A DNA stretch of 64,000 nt from Ideonella dechloratans (GCF_021049305.1 NZ_CP088081.1:3348001-3412000); one strand, 5' to 3'; shown: positions 52,848 to 63,876, numbered from the stretch's first letter. A program made the numbers and translations. Notes: generated from the letters alone by a model not told the origin.

Positions 52848-53100
52848 GGCGGCCTCCGGAAGTCCAGGCGTGCGCCCACCCTAGGCCGGCACCGCCGCCC
52901 CCGACCTAGGCCCAACCCGGAGAAGCCCCGCCGCCATGGGGCGGAGCGTGACAGGTTGCCGTTTTGCGGGGCCCGCGCGGGGCGGCCGGGCGTCCCTTGT
53001 CGGGGTGACGCCAGCGGGCGCGGCCCGGCGCATCATGGCGCGGCCAGACCGCCCGCCCCGGCCCACCCGGCCTCCCGCCATTCGCCCGCAGGATCGAACC

Positions 53101-54003
53101 ATGGACACCCTGACGCTCATCCCCGCCGACGCCCTGACCGGGTCCAACCCGCCCACGCTGGGCGAATACGGACGCCGCCTGCTGGCCGAGGGGGACTCCT
53201 GGTTCACGATCGGCGCGCTCAACCCGGTGCGCGGCAGCAACCTGCTGCTGAACCTGCGGGTCACCCGCTCCACCGCCATCATCAGCTGCGCCTACCCGGG
53301 CGACACCCTGGCCCACATGGTGGACCATGTGAACGACCCCTGGTTCGACCGCCTGCTGTGCCATCCCAACTTCGCCAGCCGCTGGGAGGGCATCCTGCTG
53401 TCGGCCGGTGGCAACGACCTGATCGACGCGGCCCAGCAGCGCCCCCGCCACCGCGACGGCCAACCCGCCGCCTGGGACGAGCGCCTGCTGCTGACGCCGG
53501 ACGAAGCCCTGCAGCTGCACCCGGGCGAGGCAGGGGCCATGCGCTGGATCAGCGAGCCCGGCTGGCAGCGTCTGGCGGGCTACCTGGTGGCCAACCTGAT
53601 CGAGCTGGTGGAGCGGCGCGACGAGGGCATGAACCGCGGCGTGCCGCTGATGCTGCACACCTACAGCGCCCCGGTGGTGCGCCCGGCCGGTGTGGTGACG
53701 GCCCCGCAGGGCTGGCTGTGGCCGGCTTTCGAGGCCTTCGGCATCCCGGTGGACGCGCGCCAGGCCGTGTCCGACCTGCTGTTCGACCGCCTGCGCCGGC
53801 TCTGGCTGGACACCGGCCCCAGCCTGCCGCAGGTGCGGGTCTTCGACAGCGCCGCGGTGCCGCTGAACCCGGCCCGGCCCGGCAGCACCGGCCCCTCGGG
53901 CGACTGGGTCAACGAGATCCACCTCACCCGGGCCGGCTACGCCAAGCTGGGCGCGGCGATGGGCCCCTGGATGGAGGCCCAGTTGCAGGAAGTCCGGCTG
54001 TGA
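53101..54003 (+). CDS. SGNH-hydrolase-like protein
   Basis: A 300-residue protein of the GDSL/SGNH esterase type. Block I nucleophile Ser33 in AEGDSWFTIG, block III Asn105 in LSAGGNDLID, and block V reads NEIHLTRAGYAKLG, where the usual Asp of DxxH is Glu. No signal peptide. Substrate unknown. It starts at ATG 53101 after 250 bases with no gene. A shift of upstream start is possible, but the alignment to the family begins here. Confidence 0.75.
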   Translation: MDTLTLIPADALTGSNPPTLGEYGRRLLAEGDSWFTIGALNPVRGSNLLLNLRVTRSTAIISCAYPGDTLAHMVDHVNDPWFDRLLCHPNFASRWEGILLSAGGNDLIDAAQQRPRHRDGQPAAWDERLLLTPDEALQLHPGEAGAMRWISEPGWQRLAGYLVANLIELVERRDEGMNRGVPLMLHTYSAPVVRPAGVVTAPQGWLWPAFEAFGIPVDARQAVSDLLFDRLRRLWLDTGPSLPQVRVFDSAAVPLNPARPGSTGPSGDWVNEIHLTRAGYAKLGAAMGPWMEAQLQEVRL

Positions 54004-54030
54004 CCCCGCAGGCCCGCCGTCACCGCTCCG

Positions 54031-54651
54031 TCAGGTTTGCGGGCAGGCGCGGAAGGCCGCCAGCCCCTCGGCCTCGGCCGTGTGGGCCGACAGGGCCGGG
54101 TGGGCGAGCGCATCGAAGCGGCCCGGCAGCACCAGGTTGGCAAAACTCCACGCCACCGCCGCGGTGATGCCGTCCTGCTGGATGTGGGCCGGGCCCATGG
54201 CCAGCGGCCGGGCCGTCATCTCGGCCTCCAGCAGCGCGAAGGCCCGCTGGGCCTGCTCGCTGACCCGGTCCAGCCAGGGGCCGTGCCGGTGCTCGGGCGG
54301 ACGCAGCTGCATCTCGTAGACGATCTGCACGGTCTTCTCGCAGGCCGCCAGGGCCAGGCCCAGCACCCGCAGGCACTGGCGCGCGGCCACCGGGTCGGCG
54401 GGCATCAGCGACCGGGCCAGCGGCGCGCCGGTGATCAGCGGCAGGTGGTCCAGGATGAGGCTGGAGTCCATCAGCACGGTGCCGTCGTCGGTCACCAGCG
54501 TGGGGGCCTTGACCAGCGGGTTGATGGCTTCGAACTCGGGCTTCTGGCGGAAGACCGAGATGGAGCGGTGCTCGAACGGGATGCCCAGGAGCTGCAGTGA
54601 CACCGCGACGCGGCGCACATAGGGCGAGTCCAACATGCCGATGAGTTGCAT
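54031..54651 (-). CDS. Glutathione S-transferase-like protein
   Basis: A 206-residue protein. Thioredoxin-like N-terminal domain with SPYVRRVAVSLQLLGIPFEH and the cis-Pro/Ser region KAPTLVTDDGTVLMDSSLIL, then a helical C-terminal domain. It follows glcF by 67 bases on the same strand. The role is unknown; it could relate to glyoxylate-derived toxicity (inference). The ATG at 54651 (MQLIGML) is the family start. Confidence 0.9.
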   Translation of the reverse strand: MQLIGMLDSPYVRRVAVSLQLLGIPFEHRSISVFRQKPEFEAINPLVKAPTLVTDDGTVLMDSSLILDHLPLITGAPLARSLMPADPVAARQCLRVLGLALAACEKTVQIVYEMQLRPPEHRHGPWLDRVSEQAQRAFALLEAEMTARPLAMGPAHIQQDGITAAVAWSFANLVLPGRFDALAHPALSAHTAEAEGLAAFRACPQT

Positions 54652-54718
54652 GGCCAAGGTCCTGTGCAAGAAAGGGCCACCGAGTGTAGGCGGCCCCATG
54701 GCCCTTGTCTTGGCCCTG

Positions 54719-56008
54719 TCAGGCCCGGGGACGTTCGTCCAGCGCCTCGTCCAGCACCTCGATCCAGTGGCGCACCGGTCGCTCGCTGGCCGAGGCCAGG
54801 TGCTGGATGCAGCCGATGTTGGCCGACACCACCGTCTGGGCCTGCACCGGCGCCAGGGCCTTGAGCTTGCGGTCGCGCAGCGCGGTGGACAGCTCGGGTT
54901 GCAGCACCGAGTAGGTGCCGGCCGAGCCGCAGCACAGGTGGCTGTCCACCGGCGCGGTGCGCACGTCGAAGCCCAGCGCCGCCAGATGGATCTCCACCCC
55001 GCCGCGCAGCTTCTGCCCGTGCTGCAGCGTGCAGGGGGGGTGGTAGGCCAGCGGCACCGGCGGCGCGTCGGCCGGCTCGTTGCGGCGCGCGCGGGCGCGG
55101 GCCAGCAGCGGCTGCAGCAGGGGCACCAGGTCGGGCAGCAGCTCGCTCACATCCTTCGTCAGCGCGCTGATGCGGCGGGCCTTGTCGGCATAGGCCGGGT
55201 CGGCCGCCAGGGCCAGGCCGTACTCCTTCACCGACAGGCCGCAGCCGCTGGCGTTCATCACGATGGCCTCGACCTGGCCGGCCTCGGTCAGGCCCTCGAC
55301 CATCGGCCACCAGGCGTCGATGTTGCGCCGCATGTCGGCCAGGGCGCCGGTGTGGTCGCCCAGGTGGTCGCGGATGGCGCCGCAGCAGCCCGCGTCGTCG
55401 GCCACCACGGTCTGGATGCCCGCGGCGTCCAGCACCCGGGCAGTGGCGGAGTTGATGTTGGGCATCAGCGTGGGCTGCACGCAACCCATCAGCATCAGCA
55501 CCTTGCGCGGGTGGCTGCGCGTGGGCCAGCGGTGGGCGTCCTGGCCCGGCGCCGGGGTGACCTTGGCCTGCAGCTTGGCCGGCAGCAGCGGTCGCACCGC
55601 GCGGCCCAGGGCGATGGCCGGGCCGAAAGCCGGGGAGGTCAGACCCTCGCGCAGCAGCCAGCGCACCGCGCGCTGGCCGGCCGGGCGCCGCACCCGTTCG
55701 TCCACCACCTGGCGGCCGATCTCGACCAGGCGGCCGTACTGCACGCCGCTGGGGCAGGTGCTCTCGCAGTTGCGGCAGGTCAGGCAGCGGTCCAGGTGGG
55801 CCTGGGTGGCGGCCGTCACCGGCGCGCCCTCGAGCACCTGCTTCATCAGGTAGATGCGCCCGCGCGGGCCGTCGAGCTCGTCGCCCAGCAGTTGGTAGGT
55901 GGGGCAGGTGGCGGTGCAGAAGCCGCAGTGCACGCACTGGCGCAGGATGGCCTCGGCGGCCTCGCCTTCGGGTGTGCCGGCGAATTCGGGGGCGAGATGG
56001 GTTTGCAT
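54719..56008 (-). CDS. glcF: Glycolate oxidase iron-sulfur subunit
   Basis: A 429-residue protein. Two [4Fe-4S] motifs: C25-x2-C28-x2-C31-x3-C35 (CVHCGFCTATCP) and C75-x2-C78-x2-C81-x3-C85 (CLTCRNCESTCP). Two CCG domains follow (DDAGCCGAIRDHLG and LCCGSAGTYSVLQPEL). It passes electrons from the GlcD/GlcE flavoproteins to the respiratory chain during oxidation of glycolate to glyoxylate. It is separated from glcE by lrgA and lrgB. Start: ATG 56008. Confidence 0.96.
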   Translation of the reverse strand: MQTHLAPEFAGTPEGEAAEAILRQCVHCGFCTATCPTYQLLGDELDGPRGRIYLMKQVLEGAPVTAATQAHLDRCLTCRNCESTCPSGVQYGRLVEIGRQVVDERVRRPAGQRAVRWLLREGLTSPAFGPAIALGRAVRPLLPAKLQAKVTPAPGQDAHRWPTRSHPRKVLMLMGCVQPTLMPNINSATARVLDAAGIQTVVADDAGCCGAIRDHLGDHTGALADMRRNIDAWWPMVEGLTEAGQVEAIVMNASGCGLSVKEYGLALAADPAYADKARRISALTKDVSELLPDLVPLLQPLLARARARRNEPADAPPVPLAYHPPCTLQHGQKLRGGVEIHLAALGFDVRTAPVDSHLCCGSAGTYSVLQPELSTALRDRKLKALAPVQAQTVVSANIGCIQHLASASERPVRHWIEVLDEALDERPRA

Positions 56009-56028
56009 GGGGGAATCGGGTCGTCGGT

Positions 56029-56748
56029 TCAGAAGTCCAGCCAGCGCGCCGCCAGCGGCAGCAGCAGCGCGGCCAGCAGGGCCTGCAGGCCCAGGGCCAG
56101 GCCGGCGTAGGCCCCGGCGTCGGGGTGCACCTGCAGGGCGCGCGCCGCGCCGATGCCATGGGCGGCCGTGCCCAGCGCGAAGCCGCGGGGCGCCTGGCCT
56201 CGCACGCCCAGGGTGTCGAACAGGAGCTTGCCGCTGAGCGCGCCGGTCAGGCCGGTGATCAGGGCGCCCACCGCGGCCAGGGCCGGGATGCCGCCCAGGC
56301 GCTCGGCGATGCCCATGGCCACGGGGGCGGTGACCGATTTGGGCGCCAGCGAGGCCAGCACCTCGCGCGGCAGGCCCAGGACGTGGCCGATGAGCACGGC
56401 GCTCAGGGCGGCCACGGCGCCGCCGGCCAGCGCCGCCAGCAGCAGGGGCATCCAGCGCGCGCGCAGCTGGGCCCGGCGCTGCCACATGGGCCAGGCCAGG
56501 GCCACCACCGCCGGGCCGAGCAGGAAATGGATGAACTGCGCGCCGGAGAAGTAGGTCGGGTACGGGGTGCGGGTGACCAGCAAGAGCAGGGAGAGCGCCA
56601 GCACCGTCCAGAGCACCGGGTTGGCCAGTGGCGGATGGCCCAGGCGGTGGCTCAGCATCTGGGCCAGCACATAGGCCGTGACGGTGGCGGTCAGGCCGAA
56701 CAGCGGCGTGGCCGACAGATAGACCCAGAGTTGGACGAAGGAGCTCAC
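56029..56748 (-). CDS. lrgB: LrgB-family membrane protein
   Basis: A 239-residue membrane protein. Marks of LrgB/YohK: LAPKSVTAPVAMGIAERLGG and GFALGTAAHGIGAARAL, with about nine helices. Starts at GTG 56748, overlapping the lrgA stop as GTGA. The plant chloroplast homologue PLGG1 (an LrgA-LrgB fusion) exports glycolate and imports glycerate; bacterial relatives move pyruvate. Sitting between glcE and glcF it very likely transports glycolate or a related acid. Confidence 0.93.
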   Translation of the reverse strand: MSSFVQLWVYLSATPLFGLTATVTAYVLAQMLSHRLGHPPLANPVLWTVLALSLLLLVTRTPYPTYFSGAQFIHFLLGPAVVALAWPMWQRRAQLRARWMPLLLAALAGGAVAALSAVLIGHVLGLPREVLASLAPKSVTAPVAMGIAERLGGIPALAAVGALITGLTGALSGKLLFDTLGVRGQAPRGFALGTAAHGIGAARALQVHPDAGAYAGLALGLQALLAALLLPLAARWLDF

Positions 56749-57110
56749 CGCGCGCCCTCCCCTTCCGACTCGGCGGCCGGCAGCAGCGCGCGCAGCACCA
56801 GGGCCGTCACCGCCAGGCCCAGCCAGGTGGACAGCACGATGGCCAGCAGCATGCGCACGCCGTAGGTGCCCAGCAGGTCCAGGTGGGTGATGACCCCCAC
56901 CCCCACCGGCACGAAGAGCAGCGAAAGGTGGCCCAGCAGGCCGCCGGCCGCCGCCGCCACGGGGGCCTGCAGCGGGGCCCAGCGCAGCAGGCCCAGCAGC
57001 AGCACCGCCCCCAGCACCGGGGCCGGCAGCGGCAGGCCCAGCAGGCGCACCAGCGCCTCGCCGGCCGACTGGCTCAGCAGCAGGAGGGCGAAGCCTTGCA
57101 GCAGCGGCAC
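56745..57110 (-). CDS. lrgA: LrgA-family membrane protein (CidA/LrgA)
   Basis: A 121-residue protein with four membrane helices and the family pattern PAPVLGAVLLLGLLRW ... HLSLLFVPVGVGVITHLDLL. Starts at GTG 57110 with GGAG six bases upstream, 11 bases after glcE. LrgA pairs with LrgB; though often called holin-like, the glc context argues for a transporter role. Confidence 0.9.
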   Translation of the reverse strand: MPLLQGFALLLLSQSAGEALVRLLGLPLPAPVLGAVLLLGLLRWAPLQAPVAAAAGGLLGHLSLLFVPVGVGVITHLDLLGTYGVRMLLAIVLSTWLGLAVTALVLRALLPAAESEGEGAR

Positions 57111-57121
57111 CGGGATCTCCG

Positions 57122-58246
57122 TCAGAAGGCCGGATGCAGGCGCTGGCGGTTGAAGATGCCGGCCGGATCGAAGGCCTGCTTGAGCCGGTGGTGGATGCGC
57201 AACAGGGCCGGCGACAGCGGGCCGAAGACCTCGCCGGTGCGCTCACCGCCCCACCAGGCGGTGGCGTGCCCGCGGGCCTCCAGGGCCGCGGCGCGCACGG
57301 TCTCGGCGCTGTCGCGGCTCACCAGCCAGCGGCAGCCGCCGCCCCATTCGATCAGGGTGTCGCCCGACAGGGCGATCCTGGGCGCGGTGGGGGCCACCGA
57401 CAGACGCCAGAGCACCGCGCCGTCGACCACCGCCGCGCGGGCGGTGCTGAAGAACTCGTCACGCTGGTCGCGCAGGTCCGCCCAGAAGCGCGCGGCCAGG
57501 GCCGGCTCGATCGGCTCGCCGCCGAGCTTGCGCTGGGCAGACTCGACCGCCGCGGCCGCGCCCCCCAGACGCACGATCAGGGCGCCGTCCCACCAGGCGC
57601 TGGCCTGCAGCGGCAGCGGCTGGCCGGCCCAGTCGTTCACCCGCTTGAGGGCGTTGACCTGGTCCAGGTCGAAGCGCAGCGTGGCGGTGGCCGGCGGCAC
57701 CGGCAGCACCTTGAGCGAGACCTCGCAGATCACGCCCAGCACGCCCATGGAGCCGGCCAGCATGCGCGAGACGTCGTAGCCGGCCACGTTCTTCATGACC
57801 TGGCCGCCGAAGCTCAGCAGCTCGGCCTGGCCGTTGAGCAGGGTGGCGCCCAGCACGTAGTCGCGCACGCCGCCCAGCGCGGCGCGGGCCGGGCCGGCCA
57901 GGCCGGCCGCCACCATGCCGCCCACGGTGCCACCGCCCGGGCCGCCCCCCGGCGTGTGCCCGAAGCGGGGCGGCTCGAAGGGCAGCCACTGGCCCTTCTC
58001 GGCCAGCGCGGCCTCCAGCTCGGCCAGCGGCGTGCCGGCGCGCGCGGTCACCACCAGCTCGGTGGGCTCGTAGGACGAGATGCCGCGCAGCTCGCCCAGC
58101 GACAGCGGTTCGCCGATCAGCGGACCGCCGTAGAAATCCTTGCTGCCGCTGCCGCGGATGCACAGGGGCTGGCGGCGCTCGGCCGCCTCGCGCACCTGTT
58201 CGACCAGGGCGGCCAGCGTGGGGTCTTGGGTCACGGGATCGGCCAC
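57122..58246 (-). CDS. glcE: Glycolate oxidase FAD-binding subunit
   Basis: A 374-residue FAD-binding PCMH-type flavoprotein. FAD region: LCIRGSGSKDFYG, ELVVTARAGTPLAELEAALA, TVGGMVAAGLAGPARAALGG and MKNVAGYDVSRMLAGSMGVLG. C-terminal FNRQRLHPAF. Forms the membrane-associated glycolate oxidase with GlcD and GlcF. Two bases after the glcD stop. Confidence 0.95.
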   Translation of the reverse strand: MADPVTQDPTLAALVEQVREAAERRQPLCIRGSGSKDFYGGPLIGEPLSLGELRGISSYEPTELVVTARAGTPLAELEAALAEKGQWLPFEPPRFGHTPGGGPGGGTVGGMVAAGLAGPARAALGGVRDYVLGATLLNGQAELLSFGGQVMKNVAGYDVSRMLAGSMGVLGVICEVSLKVLPVPPATATLRFDLDQVNALKRVNDWAGQPLPLQASAWWDGALIVRLGGAAAAVESAQRKLGGEPIEPALAARFWADLRDQRDEFFSTARAAVVDGAVLWRLSVAPTAPRIALSGDTLIEWGGGCRWLVSRDSAETVRAAALEARGHATAWWGGERTGEVFGPLSPALLRIHHRLKQAFDPAGIFNRQRLHPAF

Positions 58247-58248
58247 GG

Positions 58249-59757
58249 TCAGAAGCGCTCCAGTTCAGGGAAGGGCAGCAGGCCCTTCTTCACATGCATG
58301 CGGCCGTATTCGGCGCAGCGGTGCAGCGAGGGCAGCACCTTGCCGGGGTTGAGTCCGCCGGCCGGATCGAAGGCGGCCTTGAGGGCGAACATCTGGGCCC
58401 GCTCCTCGGGGCTGAACTGCACGCACATGGAGTTGAGCTTTTCCACGCCCACGCCGTGCTCGCCCGTCACCGTGCCGCCCATGGCGACGCTGGTCTCCAG
58501 GATCTCGGCGCCGAAGAGCTCGCAGCGGTGCAGCTGGTCCGGATCGTTGGCATCGAAGAGGATCAGCGGGTGCAGGTTGCCGTCTCCGGCATGGAAGACG
58601 TTGCAGCAGCGCAGCTGGTACTTCTTCTCCATCTCCTGGATGGCCAGCAGGATGTCGGCCAGCCGGTGGCGCGGGATGGTGGAATCCATGCACATGTAGT
58701 CGGGGCTGATGCGCCCCGAGGCCGGGAAGGCGTTCTTGCGCCCGCTCCAGAACTTCAGGCGCTGGGCCTCGTCCTGGCTGACCTCCATGCGGGTGGCGCC
58801 GGCGCTGGCCAGCACCGCCTTCATGCGGCCGATCTCCTCCTCGACCTCCTCGGGCGTGCCGTCGCTCTCGCACAGCAGGATGGCCGCGGCGTCGAGGTCG
58901 TAGCCGGCATGGACGAAGGCCTCGACCGCGGCGGTCATGGGTTGGTCCATCATCTCCAGGCCGGCCGGGATGATGCCCGCGGCGATGATGGCGGCCACCG
59001 CGCCGCAGGCCCGGTGCACGTCGGGGAAGCTGGCCATGATGCAGCGCGCCACCTGGGGCTTGGGCGTGAGCTTGACCGTCACCTCGGTGGTCACGGCCAG
59101 CATGCCTTCGCTGCCCACCAGCACCGACAGCAGGTCCAGGCCCGGGGCGTCGTAGGCATCGCCACCGAACTCCACCGGATCGCCCTCGACGGTGTAGCCC
59201 TTGACCTTGAGCACGTTGTGCACGGTCAGGCCGTACTTCAGGCAGTGCACGCCGCCGGAGTTCTCGGCCACGTTGCCGCCGATGGTGCAGGCGATCTGGC
59301 TGGAAGGGTCCGGCGCGTAGTACAGGCCCAGCGGGGCGACGGCCTCGGAGATGGCCAGGTTGCGCACGCCGCACTGGACCACCGCGGTGCGGCTGGCCTT
59401 GTCGATCTGCAGGATGCGGTTGAACTTGGCCAGCGCCAGCGTGACGCCTTCGGCATTCGGCATGGCGCCCCCCGACAGGCCGGTGCCGGCCCCCCGGGCC
59501 ACCACCGGCACGCCCAGGCCGTGGCAGACCCGCAGCACGGCCGCCACCTGCTCGCCCGTCTCCGGCAGGGCGACGGCCAGCGGGCGCTGGCGGTAGGCGG
59601 TCAGGCCATCGCACTCGTAGGGCACGGTGTCCTCGGCCTGCCACAGCAGCGCATGGGCGGGCAGCACCGCGCCCAGGGCGGCCACCACCTCGGCCTGGCG
59701 TGCGGCGCGGCGGGTGGGGTCGGTCGGGTTGGGGGGAGCGTCGGTCAGGGTGGTCAT
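58249..59757 (-). CDS. glcD: Glycolate oxidase catalytic subunit
   Basis: A 502-residue flavoprotein of the FAD-linked oxidase family. VPVVARGAGTGLSGGAMP and IGGNVAENSGGVHCLKYGLT bind FAD. The C-terminal domain has NVFHAGDGNLHPLI and GTVTGEHGVGVEKL, with the conserved His residues of glycolate/D-lactate dehydrogenases. It oxidises glycolate (possibly D-lactate) to the 2-oxo acid. Confidence 0.96.
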   Translation of the reverse strand: MTTLTDAPPNPTDPTRRAARQAEVVAALGAVLPAHALLWQAEDTVPYECDGLTAYRQRPLAVALPETGEQVAAVLRVCHGLGVPVVARGAGTGLSGGAMPNAEGVTLALAKFNRILQIDKASRTAVVQCGVRNLAISEAVAPLGLYYAPDPSSQIACTIGGNVAENSGGVHCLKYGLTVHNVLKVKGYTVEGDPVEFGGDAYDAPGLDLLSVLVGSEGMLAVTTEVTVKLTPKPQVARCIMASFPDVHRACGAVAAIIAAGIIPAGLEMMDQPMTAAVEAFVHAGYDLDAAAILLCESDGTPEEVEEEIGRMKAVLASAGATRMEVSQDEAQRLKFWSGRKNAFPASGRISPDYMCMDSTIPRHRLADILLAIQEMEKKYQLRCCNVFHAGDGNLHPLILFDANDPDQLHRCELFGAEILETSVAMGGTVTGEHGVGVEKLNSMCVQFSPEERAQMFALKAAFDPAGGLNPGKVLPSLHRCAEYGRMHVKKGLLPFPELERF

Positions 59758-59828
59758 GGTGTCGGGGCCTGCGGGCCAGGGCAGCCACCGGGCGGTGGCT
59801 CAGGCAGCCCATGGGACTGTAACGCCAG

Positions 59829-59862
59829 GGGGCCGCGCCACCCTCGGTGGGAACGCGGCCCC
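59829..59862. terminator. Large GC hairpin between the permease gene and glcD
   Basis: Outer arms GGGGCCGCG/CGCGGCCCC (9 bp) enclose an inner stem CCACC/GGTGG. No T-run follows on the minus strand, so it may be a partial terminator or an mRNA-processing element that sets permease versus oxidase levels. A smaller hairpin (GCCACC/GGTGGC) lies at 59784-59799. Confidence 0.5.
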
Positions 59863-59919
59863 TTCGTCAAAACAGCTGTGACCGGCAGCGGGGCAATCCC
59901 GCCGCCGATGCGCCGGTCC

Positions 59920-61578
<1,659 letters not shown>

Positions 61579-61804
61579 GGTGGTGGGGTCTCCTCGCGAC
61601 TGCGTTGTGGTGCCTGAAAACACGAACACGGCCCCGGGTATGGCTGACACGCCCGGGGCCGCGAATCGGCACGGACTGTAGGGAGGCCGACCGGGGTGCC
61701 GGTTGAAACTTTCAGGGCTTGCGCGTGAGAGTTCTTCAAAACGGGGGTTAACCCGCAAGTCCTTCGTCAGCCCACCGTCAGACAGGGACGAAGGGCCCCT
61801 CCGC

Positions 61805-62686
61805 TCAGCTCAGCGCGGTCTTGATCCAGTCGGCAAAGGCCGCGCATTCCCAGCGCTCCATCGTGCCGGGCTTCCAGCACAGGTGGTGGTGGAAGGGCGA
61901 GGGCACGGTGCGCGGCGACAGGCGCACCAGGCGCCCGGAGTCGATCCAGGACAGGCCCAGCTTCATGCGCATCAGCGCCACGCCGAAGCCTGCTGCGGCC
62001 GCATCCAGCACCAGGCCGACGTCGTTGAACTGGGCGCCCACCCGGGGCTCGGGCAAGGCGATGCCGTGGGCCTGGAACCAGGTGCTCCAGGGGTCCAGCG
62101 GGCTGCGGATCAGGCGGGCCCGCTCGACCTTCTCGACCGTGTCGAATCCGTCGAAAGGGCCGGACTCGTGGAGGTACTCGGCGCTGCAGACCGGCGTGAC
62201 CTCGTCGCTGAGGATGCGCACATGCTCCACGTCCGCATAGGGGCCGATGCCGTAGCGCACCTCCAGGTCGGCTTCCTCGGCCTTGACGTCGGCCAGCGGG
62301 ATGGCCACCTGCAGAATCAGCTCGATGTCCGGGTAGGCGTGGCGGAACAGGGCCAGGCGGGGCAGCAGGATCTGGCGCGAGAAGGTGGGTGTGACCGCCA
62401 GACGCAGGCGCACCCGGCTGGGGCTGGCGGGCAGGTGGCCCGGCACCTGCTGCAACGCGCGCAGGCCCTCGCGCACCGGCCCCAGGTAGGCCGCGCCTTC
62501 GGAGGTCAGGCTGAAATCCCGCCCGAACAGCTTGAGGCCGAGCTGGCCCTCCAGCTGGCGGATGCGGTGGCTGACCGCGCTGGGCGTGACGGCCAGCGCC
62601 TCGCCCGCGGCGGTGACGCTGCGCAGGCGGGCCAGGGCCTCGAAGGCCAGCAGGCACTGGATGGGCGGAATGCGGGGCGGCGTCAC
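61805..62686 (-). CDS. LysR-family regulator (GcvA-like)
   Basis: A 293-residue LysR protein. HTH: PPIQCLLAFEALARLRSVTA, GEALAVTPSAVSHRIRQLEGQL; effector domain with LAVTPTFSRQILLPRLALFR and DLEVRYGIGPY. It starts at GTG 62686, overlapping the FIST gene stop as GTGA. It lies upstream of the permease-glc genes on the same strand and is a good candidate for their regulator (inference). Confidence 0.9.
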   Translation of the reverse strand: MTPPRIPPIQCLLAFEALARLRSVTAAGEALAVTPSAVSHRIRQLEGQLGLKLFGRDFSLTSEGAAYLGPVREGLRALQQVPGHLPASPSRVRLRLAVTPTFSRQILLPRLALFRHAYPDIELILQVAIPLADVKAEEADLEVRYGIGPYADVEHVRILSDEVTPVCSAEYLHESGPFDGFDTVEKVERARLIRSPLDPWSTWFQAHGIALPEPRVGAQFNDVGLVLDAAAAGFGVALMRMKLGLSWIDSGRLVRLSPRTVPSPFHHHLCWKPGTMERWECAAFADWIKTALS

Positions 62687-63876
62687 CCGGCCTGCCCCTC
62701 GTCGGGCACCGCGAACACGGTGAGCACCCCGGTGTAGCTGACCAGATGGCGCCCGGCGATCTCGCCAGCGGCGAAGAAGCCCACCAGGGGCACATCCCCC
62801 AGCGCGTGACGGACGATCTGCAATTCGGCCGAGGGCCCTCCGAAATGCCCGCCGCCCCGGCCGGTGCAACTGATGTAGAGCGCGCCGACCGGGCGCCGCG
62901 GCGGCAGGCCGCTCTCTTCGTCGCCGGCCAGCTCGTCACGGATCTCGGCGCAGATGCGCACCAGGTCGCGCCGGGCCATCTCCACGTCGCGCTGGCAGAA
63001 AGCCAGCTGCTGGCCGGGTTCGACCCAGTCGGCAATGGCCACGGCCTGGCGGGTCGGGTCCAGCCCCACCAGGTGGCGCACCCGGGTGTCCACGCCGAAC
63101 TGGCCGCCGCGGGCCCGGTCGGCATCGCCCGCATCGGTCAGGCCGGCCAGCACGCTGCGCAGGCGCTGCATCAGCGGATCGGGCTCGCTCAGGCGCATGC
63201 CCAGGTCCTTCAGCAGGAACAGCAGGGCGGGCTGCTCGTCCAGGGTGAGCACCAGGTTGCGCTCAGCCGCGGTGACCGTGCGGGTGGGCCCGATGGGCTG
63301 GCAGCCCTGGGTCATGCGGGAGACCAGGTCCACCGCCGGGCTGAAGGCCACACCGGAGAGCCCGCCGGCGAAAACGCCGTTGGCCAGTTGCACCGCCCGG
63401 TTGCGGGCGCTGGCCACGCCACCGAAGAGCTGGCCGCTGCCGGTGCGCTCGGCCAGCTCGCCCACCAGTTCGGACAGATCGGGCGTGGAGGGGTCGGCGT
63501 GGACCAGGGCCGTCCAGGGCGTGTCGCCCTCCAGCGGATGGCGTCCGCTGAAGACGCGGAACTGGTCGGTGGGCAGGTCCAGCAGCAGCAGGGCCAGCGC
63601 CGGTTCGTCCCAGTACTCCACGCCGGAGGCGGCGATGCCCACCCCCACCGTGCCGGCCAGTTGCAGGCCCGGCCAACGCTGCCGGATCTCGTCGAGCAGG
63701 GCCTCGGCCTGGCCGGCATAGGCTTCGGTCAGGTACAGCAGGCCCAGCCGGGCCTGGAAGCCGGGGCGGCCGGCCCGCTGCGATTCCAGCTGGGCCGCCG
63801 CCAGAGCCAGCGCCATGTGGGCATCGGGGTGGGTGGCATGGCCCAGAAGGGCCGCGCTCAGGCAGGCTTCGGTCAT
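62683..63876 (-). CDS. FIST-domain sensory protein
   Basis: A 397-residue protein with FIST-N (LGLLYLTEAYAGQAEALLDE, QLFGGVASARNRAVQLANG) and FIST-C (VGALYISCTGRGGGHFG, VPLVGFFAAGEIAGRHLVSY, TGVLTVFAV) domains. FIST domains are proposed small-ligand sensors, often for amino acids. There is no output domain, so it likely works through a partner. Translation of the LysR gene is coupled to it (GTGA). Confidence 0.88.
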   Translation of the reverse strand: MTEACLSAALLGHATHPDAHMALALAAAQLESQRAGRPGFQARLGLLYLTEAYAGQAEALLDEIRQRWPGLQLAGTVGVGIAASGVEYWDEPALALLLLDLPTDQFRVFSGRHPLEGDTPWTALVHADPSTPDLSELVGELAERTGSGQLFGGVASARNRAVQLANGVFAGGLSGVAFSPAVDLVSRMTQGCQPIGPTRTVTAAERNLVLTLDEQPALLFLLKDLGMRLSEPDPLMQRLRSVLAGLTDAGDADRARGGQFGVDTRVRHLVGLDPTRQAVAIADWVEPGQQLAFCQRDVEMARRDLVRICAEIRDELAGDEESGLPPRRPVGALYISCTGRGGGHFGGPSAELQIVRHALGDVPLVGFFAAGEIAGRHLVSYTGVLTVFAVPDEGQAG

